Source: Phymatolithon calcareum (lineage: Eukaryota; Rhodophyta; Florideophyceae; Hapalidiales). From it: a DNA stretch of 64,000 nucleotides. How positions within the stretch are numbered: position 1 is the first letter of the stretch; each line of letters begins with the position of its first letter. The notes beneath the pieces are model-generated. The model was not told the DNA's origin and searched no databases. It saw nothing but the letters and a program-made list of their open reading frames with translations. Below are positions 43,712 through 55,329 of the stretch, one piece after another. The stretch is taken from contig OZ345372.1 of NCBI GenBank assembly GCA_977006965.1, positions 1,984,001 to 2,048,000 on the forward strand, written 5' to 3'. A program made the translations under genes and the position numbers.

Positions 43712-44820
43712 TCACTCAACATTCTCAAGCTTTGTCATGGTCTCTCCTTCTGGCTGTTGCACCTCTTCCTGACCGCTATCATCCATCCGCGGAGCAATAG
43801 GCTGTGCACCATTATCCAACCGAATTCTCTTTCCTTCCCGAATCGGAGCACCGGGCGAAATATCCAGCGACGGCGTAGAAAGTGAATATGCAACTAGCGC
43901 ACAACGTTTCGCGCAAGCACCAATGCGCTCCAGTTGTGACACCGCCAGGTCAAGAGCTGAGGTTGCTTCTTCAAAGTCTTCGTTTGTTTGTGCATTTGCT
44001 ACAGCACCCTCAGCCGCCAGGACACGTCGGTTTGCGGCATCGATCGCAGCCTCCAGTTTCAGCGGTTGCACACGACCGACGGCCGGGACTGAACCAGACG
44101 TGCGGCCTACGGGTGTGGACAGGGAGCCCACCCCGAACATGTCCGTGTCCAGCGCGGGTTGGATAACCTGCGTCTCGGCACCTCCTGGGCCGCGACGGGG
44201 ACACGTTTTTCTATGATTGAAACAATACACGAGTGAAGTAGAAATGGTTAGCTGCACTGCTTCAATCACCGTCGTGAAGCTCTTCAACAAGGCTTCAACC
44301 CCCGGCCTACCACTTCTGCACGTCCGCCGGGCGGGTGTGATGTCGCAGTACTTGGCTACACCAAGCCAACTATGAGTTTATGCGTCCGGGACATGCGCAG
44401 ACGTCTAAATCCTTGATCACTTGTAAAATGCGTCGCCGTCGGTGCACCACTCCAACGTCACATCCGTGCAAGTACATAACAGATGTGCCGCGGCAGTGGA
44501 ACGTATGTGTGTTGATCCGAGTTCTTTTTTGGAATTGACAAGTTTTGCAAACTTAAAAAACCGGGAAAACAATTGCTCGAAAACACCAAAAGTTCAGAGT
44601 GAATAACTTACGTATTATGTCCAAGTTCCCCACAATTCCCACATTTGTATTGCTTCCCTCGTCGCGACGATCCCGGCGTCTTCTGCCTTGCGAGCGCCCC
44701 GTTAGCGTGGTCCTGCACCGCCTGCACCGCCTGCTGGTGCTGTTGATGCTGGGCCTGCGTCGCTGCGTCGTGTTCGTGCAGCAGCGCGGCGTCCGGCGAA
44801 GGCGGGTGCTCCGGCGCCAT
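43712..44820 (-). CDS. CCHC zinc-knuckle protein, two exons
   Basis: Exon 1 is 44820-44612 and exon 2 is 44210-43712; the intron 44611-44211 (401 bp) starts GTAAGT and ends AG. Joining the exons keeps the frame and completes a zinc knuckle, CGNCGELGHNTKTC (C-x2-C-x4-H-x4-C), whose last Cys is encoded after the splice. This makes the splice assignment strong. Flanking regions are low-complexity: His/Gln-rich before it, then acidic/helical with a QLERIGACAKRC stretch. CCHC knuckles bind single-stranded RNA or proteins. The ATG at 44820 is my choice; the frame is open to 45042. No further domain recognised. Confidence 0.8.
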
Positions 44821-46110
44821 GTGCAGCAGCTCCTGCCCGGGGCCTGCAATTGCGGCTGGAGCGGGGGCGGCGGCCGCGGAGCGGCGCGGCAACAGCGATG
44901 CGAATGATGCGTGGGGAGAAGTTGTTAGCAAAATTTGCCCTTTTTCGTCGCACTTCCGCTCCTTGCTGCAAAAGTTTCGCTGCTTTTCGCGGCTTTTCCC
45001 GCACCCAACGTTGAAATTAAACCCCCGCCCGACCACCAGCACTAGCCAACCATCCGCGCTTTTTCTTCCCGCAATTACCAGCGCCCACGCGAGCGAAAAT
45101 ATTCTAAAATCAAGCCTCTGGGGCTTGCCCTAAATGATTGAGTGTCATACAGCTGTAGAGCATCAAAATTGCACGATGTGGCCAATCGCGAGACGATGCA
45201 TGATTTTTTGGAAATTTTTCTGAGTTTGAAAATCGCTCCCGCCAGTTGTGTATGATATCATACTGGACGCGTTTCAATTGAACTGGCTTGGGCATGCATG
45301 GTTGAAGAGCGGAAGGATTCGAAAAATTATCTCAAGCTCCAGGTCGAGCATATCAGAGTTGGGCTTGCTGACAACGGACTAAAAACGCCAGTCTCAGTGA
45401 AATCCCTTCGATCTAACATCATCGCAAAACCTCTTTTGACCATCGCGGAATGTATTTCTCGGATTTTTCAGACTTTTTTCAAATTTATCTCCACCTGAGC
45501 AACACGCTTTAGTCTGCAAGGGAGATTAGTTTCTATCGCGACCATCTTGTCTAGCAGGAACACTCAATATATCGTAATCGAGCTTGAAAATTCTCCTCAT
45601 GCGGACGAGCGGAAAGACGGAGTGAAAGCTGGAACCGCCCTGCTTCATTAGCTCTACACCCCCATCTGAATAGGTCCTACTAGGAAGTAATAATATGTTT
45701 TTTCCGAATGAGAACAGAGCGCATGTATATGCTGCACAGTACGATAAGAGAGCGATTAGATGAGTTGCTCGAGTTGTCTGACGAGGCCATTTATATCAGC
45801 GGGCATAAAACACCAAGAGAGAAGCCGGTCCTTTTCAATAAGTAAACCAAGTAAGGCTATTTGTGCAGTAAGTCGGCGTTCGAAACATTGCACTCCATGC
45901 ATTTGAGACCTTTTTTTGCAGTACTGACAAATCGAAGTGTCAACGTCCGTTTGTTCTAGCATTTATCGACACGTCTGCAGAAGCTTCCTAACAGCAACAA
46001 TTATTGTATGTTGTTTCCAACCCCTCCGTCCTCATCAGCCACAAGCAGCACAAGTGCTCATTGTGTACATTCCGCCTTATTGTAGATTGTTCGTTGTCTT
46101 CAGCATAACG
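44821..46110. other. Intergenic, nothing supported
   Basis: Short frames only. The sequence from 46110 belongs to a small segmental repeat (see that entry). Confidence 0.4.
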
Positions 46111-46430
46111 GTCTGTGATGTAAAGTAGAGATCATGGAAGGTTCTCTCATCTTCCCTGTAACATGGAGGATGGGATTACTTTACTCGTGTGTCAGGTTCT
46201 CACGATAATGCTGACAAGGCATTGTAGCTCATATCTGTTAACTGCGTGAACTCTTCTATTGCTTCAAGGCTTTCCAAGCACCAATGCCGCAAGATCTGCT
46301 AAACTAGTCAAATTTTAAGATCATGATCCATTCCCTATTTGGGACAGTTCCACGGACTGCTCTCACCACTTGCTCTGCAAAAATACATATGTATTTTCCT
46401 CCAAAAGCAGATGCAATGCAGCCACGTGGA
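46110..46430 (+). repeat. Segmental repeat, first copy
   Basis: Collinear with 48222-48312 plus 49228-49470: shared GATCATGGAAGGTTCTCTCA, CTGACAAGGCATTG, AAATTTTAAGATCATGATCC and GTATTTTCCTCCAAAAG. In the second copy the block is split by the LINE at 48315-49227. Confidence 0.85.
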
Positions 46431-48225
46431 TTCACCACATCCCATTACAGTGCATCTGGACTGACAGTCCGACAGTGAGAGTCCGCATCGCTTATGACAC
46501 ACGGCTGTCATCGCGGGGTGGGGAGTGTTCAACGTGGCGTTGCCCTACCAGTGGCGCAACCGCGCAGGCCTGTAGGATTCCCAGCGTTGTGGGCGCAATG
46601 CTCGCGACGGTGTTGCGCGGAGCGCTCGCCGCAGCGTTGTTCATTACATGCATATCCAGTCAAGACGATGCGGGTCCAACTGCTGCGCCTGAATGTGCGC
46701 TCATGCCGGACCCCGGCAACTGCAAGGGCTTCTTCCGTCGTTTTTACTACGACCGATGGACAGGGGTACGTACAGTTCATCGTGTTCATTCGTTCGCGTG
46801 GATAACATACTTGCTGAAGAAAAGTGTGACTAACGTCGTGCGTTGACGGTGAGCAGAAGTGCGCAATGTTCATATACGGCGGCTGTCAGGGCGTGGTGCC
46901 CTTCAGATTGCATCAGGAATGCGAGGACGCCAAGTGCTACCTGATGTTCCCGCGTGCGCAGCAAAGTGCGCTTTTCGAACGTGGCGTGGCGGCCGATGTG
47001 GTCGGTACCGGCGAGTTTCACATTGTTGCCGTTCGCGCGCGCACAATCATCCTTTAGACTGCCGGGTTGTGCTGGACGGACGGGATATGCTGTACGAGTA
47101 GTCGGCGGCTTACAGAATTTGTATGATAAACTGGACCTTGTTGCCGAAACTTTTCGTTGTCCCGAGGAAGTTCATGATGAAGGGGATTGAAATGAGGTGA
47201 ACGCTGTGCCGTAGAGTTGCGCGCGGCTCGCAGGATGTCGTTCACCGCTCGAAGCATGTGCCAGAACTGCGGATGTCGAGAAGGAAATGAGCATTTTTCT
47301 GCATTCCCGTAACTCTTCCTCGTGTCTCCGCGCGACTTGGAGGCAGTAGATAGAGTGCTCGACTCCAATTTGATTTGGGATTCGCGCCGGCAGGATGTTA
47401 AATCAATATTGTGTGCAAAATAGATTGATATTGTGAGGGGAACTACCTTCAATGATGACGCAACCTCAGCGCGTGGTGAGGAGTACCCTCTAAACTCTTT
47501 TCAGCGGGGCGCTGTAGCGCGCATCGAAGCAGATGCCGATCGCCCCCATATGTCGCCAGAGTGCTGTAAGTGGTAGGCCGGATTTATAGAAATTGAGCGC
47601 CGTAGAAGTAGAAATTTTGGACTTGATATCTTCGTAAACTATGACAGGTTTCTGAAGCCTGGTGCGTAAATATTTCGCAACGGGGATTGGCACTATACCT
47701 TCCCCTGGTACAGTAGTACAACTTCTACCGTGCTAAAAGAGCAGGCAGAGGCCACAAACTATCTGTATAGTACCCAGCATTGCAGAACAGTCACCCTAAG
47801 AGAGAAACTTGACAGGAAGCATCGCCAAATGCAAACCCAGACACGAATTTATTGATTTCTTGCTGCGAAATTGGCATTAGAATGCTACTGGCACTTGCAC
47901 GAGACGAGATTTGATTTGCTTTGTCCCATTTTATGGCAATTTGGTAAGCATAATGCTTTCCAATGCAAAACCAAATTCCGTTGCAAGCATGCGCAATGAA
48001 CCCGACAACTCTCGATTTGCCTATTCCTTCGATCGACACTGTGCAACCAGTCAACTAAAGTCTTGAATGGTTTGGCATTCGAACTCTCAGGCTGAGCGTA
48101 AATCACATGACTCATGCCAACGAAACTGTTATTTTACATATCTTCAAGGAAGATGATATAGCCAACTTAAATTAGTTCGGTGCAAGATCTCTGCCTATTT
48201 CGCAATATCTGAGCAGAACTGTCTG
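46424..48225 (+). repeat. Segmental duplication with Kunitz gene, copy 1
   Basis: Collinear with 59483-62116, including the Kunitz gene, its intron and about 1 kb of 3' flank; similarity is visible through a CAATATCTG block at 48206 and 62098. The second copy has an 873-bp TIR element inserted near its start. Confidence 0.85.
46598..47057 (+). CDS. Secreted Kunitz/BPTI-type inhibitor, copy 1
   Basis: Exons 46598-46765 and 46857-47057; intron 91 bp (GTACGT...CAG, with a CTAAC branch-point-like site at 46830). The protein is 122 residues. Signal peptide at 1-21 (LRGALAAALFITCISS). Then one Kunitz domain with six Cys, CALMPDPGNCKGFFRRFYYD, then WTGKCAMFIYGGC and CEDAKC. The P1 position after the second Cys is Lys, which predicts trypsin-like targets. 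Cys spacing 8-15-7-11-4 departs from the canonical 12-3 at the end, and the conserved Asn after YGGC is absent. A 45-residue tail follows. Function as a protease inhibitor is inferred from the fold. Confidence 0.85.
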
Positions 48226-48314
48226 TGATGTAAAATAGAGATCATGGAAGGTTCTCTCATCATCCCTATAACATGGAGGTTGGGATTTCTCCCGTCGTGT
48301 GTCATCTTCTCATT

Positions 48315-49227
48315 CATTCATTCATTTTGCGTATTCCCCTTGTGGGGCTAGCAACACTTTGAGGGCCTAAGCTTCTTCCATTCTAATCTATTCGCTGCGA
48401 GTTTGACTGCTGCTTGCACGTCGAGGTCCGGGACGTCGCCAAAGATTGACTCTGGGGTTGGTCGGACGTAGTGAAGTAGCACTTGACGAACCAGGCAACT
48501 TTCGTCCATCCTAAGGATGTGTCCGAGCCAACTCCATCGTCTGTCTCTGGCGTACAATACCACATCGATAGTGGGGTCCCTAGACTCGTCGGCAATTGGT
48601 CTTCCCGATGTTTTGGACAACATCTTGGCGCCTGTGGATCTGAGTTTCTTCCGAACATTTTCAGTTAGCTTCCATGATTCGCAACTATAGAGGAGAGTTG
48701 ATAGGACAGAGGAGCCCAGGATACGTAATCGGAGATCCTGAGATAGGATCTTGCCCGTAAGAATCCGTTTGAGTTCTTAGAAGCGAGACCAGGCTATTGC
48801 AACGCGGTGATTAACGGATACCATCGGGTCTCCGTCGGCGGGCTACAGTACTCCCAGATACTTGCAGTGTCTGATGTTTTCCAAGTCTGCTTTTCCCACG
48901 TGAACATGCTCTAAAGCTGCTTGTGCAGCATTCCGTTTTGCAGTCTTGACAAGTTTGTCTGTCAAGGAACCTGCATGTGATGCGACCGTTCGACGTGGAA
49001 AGTCTAATAGACCCCAGTCCTCTTGCGTTAGGGCACATGCTCATCGTAATGTTCGAGAGACTGCCGCAGTTCCATGTCGCAATGCGAAGCTTAGTGGAGA
49101 AGCTTGTAGCTTCCCTAGTGCCTTCTCTGCCTCCTACGTTTCCCTCTCGGGAAGCGTCCCTTCGCAGCAACCGAAGGGATTCTGCACCACCCGCGAGTGG
49201 CATTACAGAACAGGAAAATCTTCAGGT
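48315..49227 (-). mobile_element. 5'-truncated LINE, RT C-terminal region, TGAA tail
   Basis: Minus-strand translation in shifting frames gives HCKYLGVL, LSTLLYSCESW, then RRWSWLGHILRMDESCLVRQ and RLEWKK, the typical sequence after the RT palm in CR1/RTE-type LINEs. A TGAA-repeat tail lies at its 3' end (48314-48328). Stops and frameshifts show it is dead. TTCTCAT occurs at both edges (48308-48314 and about 49230), a possible 7-bp duplication. It interrupts the segmental repeat of 46110-46430. Confidence 0.8.
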
Positions 49228-49470
49228 TCTCATGGTAATCCTGACAAGGCATTGCGCCCATATCTGCTCTCTTCTATTAAACTTTGGGATCAAGAACATA
49301 GAGTAGAATGCTTCAAGGCTTTCTAAGCCCCAATCCCGCAAGATCTGATAAACTTGTCAAATTTTAAGATCATGATCCATTCCCCATTTGGGACACTGCA
49401 CGGACTGCTGGCACCACTTACTGTATGTATTTTCCTCCAAAAGAAGATTCAATGAAGTCACGGGTAAGGG

Positions 49471-50788
49471 CGAGGCAACTTTTGCATCTACAAGGAAAGC
49501 AAGAAAGGGATTTGCATTGCAGAATTTTGTATATTATTTTAAAACTAGTGTATGAGTCCTGACGGGAAGGCACTGTGCGGTGGAATCTTCAAGACATGAG
49601 TGGAATTATCAGAGGAAAGCCAATCACAAGGCGTGAAAATATGAACCTTGGTGAAGCGCACGAGGATCGATTCACAGTTTTCTGTCCATGGACCCCTCGG
49701 GGTCCAGTGCCCCTGCAGTCCGTGATCAATCAATATCGATTGTAAAGCAGTGTTAGCCATCAGTTTCTGATTGAAATGGAACTGAATTGTTCAAATTTTG
49801 CAAAATGTTTCATGAAATTGTCGCCCGTACAGCTTTCTCACGAATGATATCGGCTCTAGCAAGAAGCTTATTGAAAACTTGGCTTTCTCGAATATATAAA
49901 ATCTAGTTTCGCTGATTCCAATGAATCAAAAATTAGATCCTTAATCCTGTTATAATAACAGTGATTCACAGCCGCGAGCTATCTACTCCCCGGCTCGTAT
50001 CATCCACATGCTTCGGCCGCAGACAATTTCCTCCTCGGTGCTGGCACAGTGACTGACTTGCCCATTGCACACGGCATTGGGCGCAGCGCAATCTCACTGA
50101 ATTCTTACTCACTAAACGACGGACGCTACTGAGAGAGCGCTTTGAAGCAGCATAGAGTCAGTGCGCAAGGTTGACGAGTCATCTGGACCTAATTGACACA
50201 TGCGCAAATGTAAGATTGGGTGAGCATCAAAACAATACTTTTTGGACCTTTCTGTTTTCCAATATTCTAACTAACAAGGTTCTGCACAGAATGTGACGCA
50301 TTTTTGCGTTTTTTTACCGATGAGCGGACTAGTGCTGCATACAGTGAGAGTCAAGGGCCAATGGTGAGCTTCGAAGAAATGAGATCGGGAGACTATACTG
50401 AAGACAACTTCGTAATTGCGCCTCTTTTTTACCCCGCTCAATGGAGGATGAGCGATTTTTCTAGCTGTTCGCCGAGAATCTCTAAAGCGTTCCAAGAAAA
50501 AATTTGGAGAGATCGTAACTTTTCTTCAACGATTGAAACGTTTCAACCCTCCTTGACTCTCGAATTTGCACTATGCGACCAAATGCAGTGAAAAGAAGCG
50601 CTGCAGTTACCAATCTGTTTATTGAAAAGCAAACGCCGGCAATAAGAGAAATATTCAGATGACGGGTACGTTTTAAATTCAAGCTCTCGGGACTAAACTC
50701 TATGGAGGAATGTGCTTATCTCTGATACTCCATTCTACTTTTTTATTCTACAAGTTGGGCAAAGAGACATATCATTTATTTCGTGCAG
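49471..50788. other. Intergenic, nothing supported
   Basis: Short frames, one GGACCCCTCGGGGTCC palindrome at 49688-49703. 3' flank of the Ulp1 gene. Confidence 0.4.
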
Positions 50789-52669
50789 TCAAAGAATAAG
50801 TTTCTTAACAAGAATGCTCTTCTTAATTTTACGCCTAATCTTTTGCATGTCGGACGGACCAAATGAGAGGGGCATCTTTTTTGAGAGATAGTATGCAGTT
50901 GCGCACACAAAGGGTCCGCAATCGTCACCACCGATTTGCTGTGGACCTTTTTCTTCTTCAGATTTCACACGCCACTTCTCCGGCCATTTTTCAAGCCCCA
51001 GTTTGGATTTCAGATATGACGCCCAGGCAGCCAGTAGCTTTGTCAAGTGCGCGTAGTCTCCATAGCCGGTCTTTGAATTGTAAACCTGAATCGAAGCAGT
51101 TTCCTTGTGAAGCACGACAAGGTACCAATGCTTTGCTTGACACATGGGAATTAACACCATTTCGCACGCCTCGAGTTCATCGGCCTGTACCCACCTAGAG
51201 ATATGTTCAAACGCAAGGCGCCCGTCTCTCGAAAGAATGACGAAAAGAAAACAATTAATAAACAGGAAGGACTCATTCTTAAGCATCATTGTGAAGCCGT
51301 TGATAATGTTGTCGTTTAACCAATGGCCATCACGAAGCGTTCTTATGCACGCCTTGAAGATTAGAACTCCTTCGATGCAAGTTACCTTCCGACTCGGCTC
51401 ATCTGTTACTTCAGAGTCGGATTCATCTTCAGTATCGTACTTTGCAGGGTGAGACTCGTGATCATATTTTCCTGACCCTGAGCGAGGCTCGAGATCTCTT
51501 ATTCTTTTACGACTGGGACTCACTGACGTTACGTACACGTCTTCTGAGGCTGTTTTTTGGGTAGAATGATACAGTTCTGAGATGATTCTTTTCTCCGGTA
51601 TGTTTGACTTAGTATGCTTGTTACTGATGACAAGGTCGACGTATTCGCCACAAACATCAAAGCCAGCCTTTCTCATGCAGCTCAGAAGCAACTTACGGGA
51701 CCCGGGCTCACGCACGAGCCACTCCGCCAATACAGCTCGTGCCAGTGCTCGCCCCGGAAGATGCTTGGCAACCCTCACGTTCGGTAGGACACCGCCAATG
51801 AATAACGCAAAGGTGGAAGGATCTTTTCCGCGTCTGAATACTGTAGTCTTACTTCGTCGCAGCCAGGCCGGAGTCCAGCTCGCATAGCACATCGAGCCTG
51901 ATATCATGCGCTTGACATCTCTTGCGTACTGATGCAGAGCATTGAAGAATGTGCTGTACGCGAGACCGAGACGGTTGCCCGAAAGAAGATCCAGTCTTTG
52001 AGTTAACAGTGTGTCGCACACGATGATCTGCTCATCTGGGAGGGAAATACTCTCCTCTATCCAGCTTTCAGCACGTCGCTTACCGTGAAACCACAACGGA
52101 AGCGATTCTGGAAATTCGCCAGTATGAGGTATTTGCACAGGTACTTCTACCGGTTCAGATCTATCGATAGGTGGAGGGACAGCTTTTGATGAAGACATTC
52201 GACCAGCATGAGAGCAAGCATCCGTTATCGATCGAGCGAGCCGATCTGATCCTTCTACGTGATCTTGCAGTCCGTAGAGAAAGCTGGAAAAGAACAAACT
52301 TAGGATGACAACACCCAACTGCTTACTTGGACCACTGCACAGCTGCACCCGTTCAACCATTTGCGGAACCATTGTACGGGGCTTTGCTTCAATCAGTAAG
52401 TGAACCAATGAAGTGGAGCCTAGCGCAATTTGGAGCTTCTGGCATGCTTCTTGGGCCTCTTTGAGCTCTTTCCTGGATGCTTGGAGCTCTTCATATTGCG
52501 AGCATGAGCTTTGCAACATTGTTCCTGAGATTCGGACACTTTCGGCACGTGCAGAATCAGGAGGAAAGATACCGGCGCATCGCTTTGTCAGCTCTGATAC
52601 ATCATCGAGATCGATACTAGATGCAAAACGCTCGGCTTCTTCATCTGGTTCTTCCATTTCTTGCTCCAT
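50789..52669 (-). CDS. Ulp1/C48-type cysteine protease-like protein, transposon-linked
   Basis: From the ATG at 52669 the protein is 626 residues. The C-terminal 190 residues form a Ulp1 fold: WLNDNIINGF, then AKHWYLVVLH (His514), VYNS (Asn531), QQIGGDDCGPFVC (oxyanion Gln, Cys584). The catalytic Asp of the usual YDS/VDS block is replaced by Asn. The N-terminal 400 residues include an acidic coiled region and an unassigned middle domain (FHGKRRAESWIEES). Same strand as the KDZ transposase 2.7 kb upstream. KDZ transposons of other eukaryotes often carry or are fused to Ulp1-like proteases, so I read it as part of one element. Host SUMO protease is the alternative. Confidence 0.8.
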   Translation of the reverse strand: MEQEMEEPDEEAERFASSIDLDDVSELTKRCAGIFPPDSARAESVRISGTMLQSSCSQYEELQASRKELKEAQEACQKLQIALGSTSLVHLLIEAKPRTMVPQMVERVQLCSGPSKQLGVVILSLFFSSFLYGLQDHVEGSDRLARSITDACSHAGRMSSSKAVPPPIDRSEPVEVPVQIPHTGEFPESLPLWFHGKRRAESWIEESISLPDEQIIVCDTLLTQRLDLLSGNRLGLAYSTFFNALHQYARDVKRMISGSMCYASWTPAWLRRSKTTVFRRGKDPSTFALFIGGVLPNVRVAKHLPGRALARAVLAEWLVREPGSRKLLLSCMRKAGFDVCGEYVDLVISNKHTKSNIPEKRIISELYHSTQKTASEDVYVTSVSPSRKRIRDLEPRSGSGKYDHESHPAKYDTEDESDSEVTDEPSRKVTCIEGVLIFKACIRTLRDGHWLNDNIINGFTMMLKNESFLFINCFLFVILSRDGRLAFEHISRWVQADELEACEMVLIPMCQAKHWYLVVLHKETASIQVYNSKTGYGDYAHLTKLLAAWASYLKSKLGLEKWPEKWRVKSEEEKGPQQIGGDDCGPFVCATAYYLSKKMPLSFGPSDMQKIRRKIKKSILVKKLIL

Positions 52670-55329
52670 GATATTCAGAAAAAAGATTGGTGGATCGATG
52701 AAGAGAAAGAAGAGGATGTCTTCTGATGTCAAACAGTAGAGATCTGACGACTAGCTCGCATAATGTGATTGTAAACTCAAGGAATGTGAGGGTTTTTTAA
52801 AAGAATCTCGAAAATGGACCAATAGGTCACTCGTTCGATCTCATTTTTGAAAAAGTTCTGATCTGAGAATTAAATTTGGATATCTAACATTTATCAGAAG
52901 GCTTGGCGCTTTTCATGAGTATCAGCCTCTTTGGAGTGACCGCACGGCTCGAAGGTATCAATCCAAGACTGACCCTGATCTCAAGCGGAAGGGACACCTA
53001 CCAATGAAATAAGGCCACATCTATTGTTCCGCAGCATCCTTCTGAGCTGCTTATTGTCGAGAAGGATGCTATGAAGCATTTGGCGTTTCCAGATGTTAGA
53101 GAAATGTTAAGTGCTGGAGCTGGAACCTCGGCAAATATGACCAATACCCAAAATTTCGAGCTGAAGTTGCCTTTGTTCTCTTTATCTTTGGGAATACTCA
53201 AATCTATTGAAATAATCGTGATCGTCCGCTTTGAGGAATTGAAAGATTGCACCTGCTTCGCCAATGTTCTCGGAGGAGAGAAAAGATCCCGTCTTTCCCG
53301 CTGCAAGACGTTCTCGTATCGAGTGCGCCGCATTTCTAACCACGATATTGTCGCTGCGCTGGAAAAATATAATGATATCTGGATATTAGTGGTGTACCGA
53401 ATTGTTTCGTTATCTGCAGTGTAAGGTTTGTGGAGCGGGTTGAAGCGTCGTCAGAGCGTTTATCCGTGAAAATGTGTTTATGGATTTTTCTTTAAGAAAA
53501 CGTGTTAAATCGCGAGCCCAGGTCACATATGAATTCAATTTGATTGCATGCAATTGTCCATCTAAGAGATATGTGCACAAAGGCAAACCTTGAAGCTATT
53601 ATTACTTGCAAAATTGAACTGAGAGAACGCGTTGTAGACTAGCTTTGTATTTGTAGTACGATAGTTGCAAAGATATTTTGGTTGCTGTTTTAATCCCTCT
53701 GACAGACAGTTTGTTAAAAACTGTCTCTTGCAAACTCTATGATCTGGATCACCCGTTTTCGAGTCTCCGTAATACTTGTCAACACTTTGAGACTCAGGAT
53801 AATGATGCCATCAGAATGTAGCTCGTATAACGCGAAGAAGATACATTATTTCAGATTGACGGCCAGTATGAACACGCTGAAGACACCTATTGAGTATATA
53901 TCTTTACAATAGTTTGAAAACTAAAAATTGAAGATTCAGACACTTAAGCCTAGTTTTGTAGTCGGTAGATTCAAAGGGATGAAGTCTAACGCAATTTGTC
54001 TTCGAATTATCTACGTTTCACTCAAATCATTCGTCCTTAATCTCCGGTTCAAATAGAGGGCTACTGAAATTGATGGTAGCATGCATGCTGCAGTCAGTCC
54101 TGGGCACAGTTTTTTAGATTTTTCTGTTACGGTGGTAGTAGATTTGTTCAAGGGGATATGTTTTCAGTCATTCACACACTTCAGGATATACTTATTTCTT
54201 GTCAAATTTGAGATCTTCATTTCTGCGTATCCTATCAGGAACGACATCAAACACTCAAAAAACATGCTAGGGTCGATTAGTGAGAGTTCTATAGTTTTTA
54301 GAAGGTGCTCGTTGTATACAGAGAAACCAAAGAAACCCAAGGATCCTAAAACATTTCTGACTTTCGATGAAAAATCCCAACATGCGCGAGTTTTTGAGAA
54401 GAGTTTATGCCCATATGGGAGCATCTGTTAGCCGTGAAGATATCATGTCTCTTCTTCGAGAGCTGAATACTACTCTAGATTGACAATTCGCCCCCCAAGA
54501 TCATTCCGGGTATTGTGACCTCGCCCTTGAAGGAATGCACTAATGCATATATCTATTTTTGTAAGCACATGCTGATACTGAGTGTAATCTAGATTCTTTT
54601 AAATTTGTATGAGTTTTCTTACTGCAGCTTCATATCGCGAATAGTACATGATTCGGTTTCAATTTGACAAGGAAAACAGCGCTTTCTGAAGTACAAGGAA
54701 GAAAGAGATAGCTTCTAATGCGCTTTTTTCATTAAATCAAAAGAAATGAAACCATTTTCAATCCTGAACACGCCGTTTACACGGGTCAGGGACCAGATGT
54801 GCACTATTCACTGCGAGAAGCACCGAGGCGTAGCATACCCATTTCGCACCTCAGATTCCCAGGCGTTGCCGAAGCCGAATTTACGAGATCAGGCCCCGCA
54901 AACAGCGCCGCACGGTTGACATCCCGTACAGAGTTTCTAAACGTCTCGACTGTTGCATACCGAGTGTTCGTCGAGTCCTTCTATTGCGATTCGGCTGCTG
55001 TTCGTCTATTTTTCAGTAATTTGTTTTTCTTGTTTAGCAGGGCGCTGGGAAGGACAACTCCCAGTGGCAAAGTGAAAATGATTATTGAAGGCTTTAAAAC
55101 CCATTCGTTCGCGAAATAATGGAATCTCCTGTGAGAAAGTACGTTAGCACTGCGTCTCTCGCTATGGGCTTCTTACACGGCAAAAGGACCCCACTAACTC
55201 TCTCTTATTTTTAACATACAGGTACACAGGAGCTTCAATACAATGCACAAGTGATTGAGAATTCAATTAGGGAGCTTTACGCATCAGGAAAATGGGCGAG
55301 TTGTATGGTATTTTTGGGGCTTAGTATTC
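52670..55329. other. Spacer between protease and transposase genes
   Basis: Contains plus-strand frames 53071-53424 (117 codons) and 54081-54431, AT-rich, without motifs. No TIR recognised. If the two flanking genes form one element, this would be internal to it. Confidence 0.35.

Noticed and set aside
44608-45042. Upstream start at 45042 for the zinc-knuckle protein
   Set aside because: The extra N-terminus (MLVVGRGFNFN...) lacks family-like features; the ATG at 44820 is preferred, although not proven.
52275-52325. A possible 43-nt intron (GTAAGC...TTTTCCAG) in the Ulp1-like gene
   Set aside because: Removing it shifts the frame and brings a stop within about ten codons, while the unspliced frame is open throughout.
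53071-54431. Two plus-strand ORFs between the protease and transposase genes as a third element gene
   Set aside because: AT-rich, no motif, opposite strand, frames not extended by any Met-independent homology.
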